A DNA stretch of 7,639 nucleotides from Methanobrevibacter sp. Its GTDB lineage: Archaea; Methanobacteriota; Methanobacteria; Methanobacteriales; Methanobacteriaceae. The translations under genes were made by a program, and so were the position numbers. Within the stretch, counting starts at the first letter, position 1. Each line of letters opens with the position of its first letter. Location: the NCBI GenBank assembly GCA_016291275.1, contig JAEEWY010000070.1, positions 1-7,639 of the forward strand. The letters are read 5' to 3'. The notes beneath the pieces were generated by a model. That model did not search any database and was not told the origin of the DNA. It saw only the letters and a program-made list of their open reading frames with translations. This document shows, in pieces, positions 6,647 through 7,639 of the stretch.

Positions 6647-6667
6647 AAAAACTTAACTATATTAATT

Positions 6668-6681
6668 ATTAAATATAAATA
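6668..6681 (+). promoter_or_regulatory. Putative promoter of the YhgE/Pip gene
   Basis: ATTAAATATAAATA is TATA-like and lies about 60-70 bases before ATG 6740, which would give a leader of about 40 bases. An alternative is the AAACTTAACTATATTAA stretch beginning at 6649. The RBS is GTGAGGT (6728-6734), five bases before the ATG; its GAGGTTAAAT core is identical to that of nac. Confidence 0.38.
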
Positions 6682-6739
6682 GTAATAATTACATAAAATT
6701 TTATGATTACAGATTTTTTATAAAATTGTGAGGTTAAAT

Positions 6740-7639
6740 ATGAGAGAATTAAATTTAGGAAGTGGGCTAGGTAATGTACGTGAACTTCTTAAAAAGGATT
6801 TTAAGGATGTATTCACTAAAAATCCAATTGTAGTGTTAACATTGCTTGCCATTATAATTTTACCTTCTTTATATGCTCTTATAAACATTCAAGCTTGTTG
6901 GGACCCTTACGACAATACCGGAAATCTTGAATTTGCAGTTGCAAATCTGGATAAAGGTGCAACATTTGATGGTGAAGACATTAATGTAGGGGACCAACTG
7001 GAAGACGAATTGAAAAGAAATGATGATTTTTATTGGACTTTTGTAAGTGAAGATGACCTGCGGGAGGGGGTTAAGAATGGAACGTATTATGCTGGAATAG
7101 TCATTCCAAAGAATTTCAGCAGTTCCATCAAATCCATTACCTCTGATGATCCTCATTCTGCGGAATTGGAATATATTGTCAATAGGAAATCCAATCCAAT
7201 GGCTTCAAAATTAAGTGATTCCGCAGCAAGAGCGGTTTACAATAAGATCAATGCAAATATTGTCCAATTCATTAATGTTGCAGCCTATGAAAAATTGGGG
7301 GACTTGCAGTCTGCACTTGCTTCAGGTGCAAGTCAGATGTCCTCTGGTGCTGGACAATTAAGTGCTGGTGCTTCAAAAGTACAATCTGGTGCTTCTCAAG
7401 TTAAATCTGGAGCAAATGATTTGAAGAAAGGAGCAAATGACCTTTCTGCTGGGTCTTCTCAAGTTAAAGAGGGGTCTTCACAGATTTCATCTTCTGCAGA
7501 CCAAATTTCTGCTGGCTCCTCTCAAGTGCAGGAATCTGCAAAGCAATTAGACAGTTCTGTTGATGAAAGTTCATTGCCTGATCAGATTAAGCCGGTTGTG
7601 CATGGTTCTAAAGAATTGGCAAATGCAAGTTCTGATTTG
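6740..7639 (+). CDS. YhgE/Pip-family membrane protein, N-terminal part (3' truncated)
   Basis: ATG 6740 opens a frame of exactly 300 codons that runs off the window edge with no stop. After a short basic cytosolic arm (DFKDVFTKNP, 20-29), residues 30-50 form one membrane segment (IVVLTLLAIIILPSLYALIN). The stretch LPSLYALINIQACWDPYDNT (41-60), followed by GNLEFAVANLDKG (61-73), is the signature of the YhgE/Pip N-terminal domain, known from the phage infection protein of lactococci and from EsaA/YueB relatives. Residues 51 to about 190 should form an extracytoplasmic domain (GTYYAGIVIPKNFSSSI, 114-130). Residues 196-272 are heptad-like repeats. Family members end in an ABC-2-like block of several membrane helices, which would lie beyond the window. 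The role in archaea is not established: export of an unknown substrate or a surface structure are both possible. The RBS and the family's start agree on ATG 6740. Confidence 0.9.
   Translation, partial: MRELNLGSGLGNVRELLKKDFKDVFTKNPIVVLTLLAIIILPSLYALINIQACWDPYDNTGNLEFAVANLDKGATFDGEDINVGDQLEDELKRNDDFYWTFVSEDDLREGVKNGTYYAGIVIPKNFSSSIKSITSDDPHSAELEYIVNRKSNPMASKLSDSAARAVYNKINANIVQFINVAAYEKLGDLQSALASGASQMSSGAGQLSAGASKVQSGASQVKSGANDLKKGANDLSAGSSQVKEGSSQISSSADQISAGSSQVQESAKQLDSSVDESSLPDQIKPVVHGSKELANASSDL
7325..7555 (+). repeat. Eleven 21-base repeats encoding heptads GA(S/N)(Q/D)(V/L)xx
   Basis: Residues 196-272 of the YhgE/Pip protein are eleven back-to-back seven-residue units, for example GASQMSS, GAGQLSA, GASKVQS, GASQVKS, GANDLKK, GANDLSA and GSSQVKE, degrading to SADQISA and SAKQLDS. 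Position 5 is hydrophobic (V, L, I or M) and positions 1-2 are small, which suits a long amphipathic helix or coiled stalk outside the membrane. At DNA level some units are nearly identical: GGAGCAAATGA occurs at 7409-7419 and 7430-7440, which points to local duplication. Confidence 0.88.

Noticed and set aside
6869..7156. Minus-strand 95-codon open frame near the right edge
   Set aside because: The + strand there encodes the clear YhgE/Pip N-terminal domain.

Overview
The window reads as a piece of an AT-rich euryarchaeal chromosome, most likely from a Methanobacteriales methanogen such as Methanobrevibacter. This is inferred from three things. There is an archaeosine-type tRNA-guanine transglycosylase with a PUA domain. 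There is an archaeal NAC with a C-terminal UBA domain. The intergenic gaps are very T-rich and carry Shine-Dalgarno-like GTGAT or GAGGT sites, TATA-like boxes and oligo-T tracts. All seven genes are on the + strand; both edge genes are cut by the window. No gap exceeds 221 bases, and I see no tRNA, rRNA, CRISPR or insertion sequence.

Left part (1-2043): the C-terminal half of a glycyl radical enzyme (GRE), then its radical-SAM activase. The active-site motif is ACWEP rather than the Cys-Cys of pyruvate formate-lyase, and the radical loop is RVWGFSAYF. The activase is of the WCxNPE type but has lost the ferredoxin-like cluster domain that usually goes with it. The pair is markedly AT-rich and its substrate cannot be assigned. 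It is the best candidate here for an undescribed function.

Middle part (2157-3930): a two-gene operon of an MnmC-like (MnmC2) tRNA wobble-uridine methyltransferase with a C-terminal extension, and a small flavodoxin-like protein whose start lies just past the upstream stop codon.

Right part (4080-7639): tgtA (archaeosine synthesis), nac (ribosome-bound nascent-chain factor), a tandem array of T-tracts that probably terminates nac transcripts, and the first 300 codons of a YhgE/Pip membrane protein with 11 seven-residue repeats. MnmC-like, TgtA and NAC all belong to translation (tRNA modification and nascent-chain handling). The GRE pair and the YhgE/Pip gene look like accessory functions on either side.
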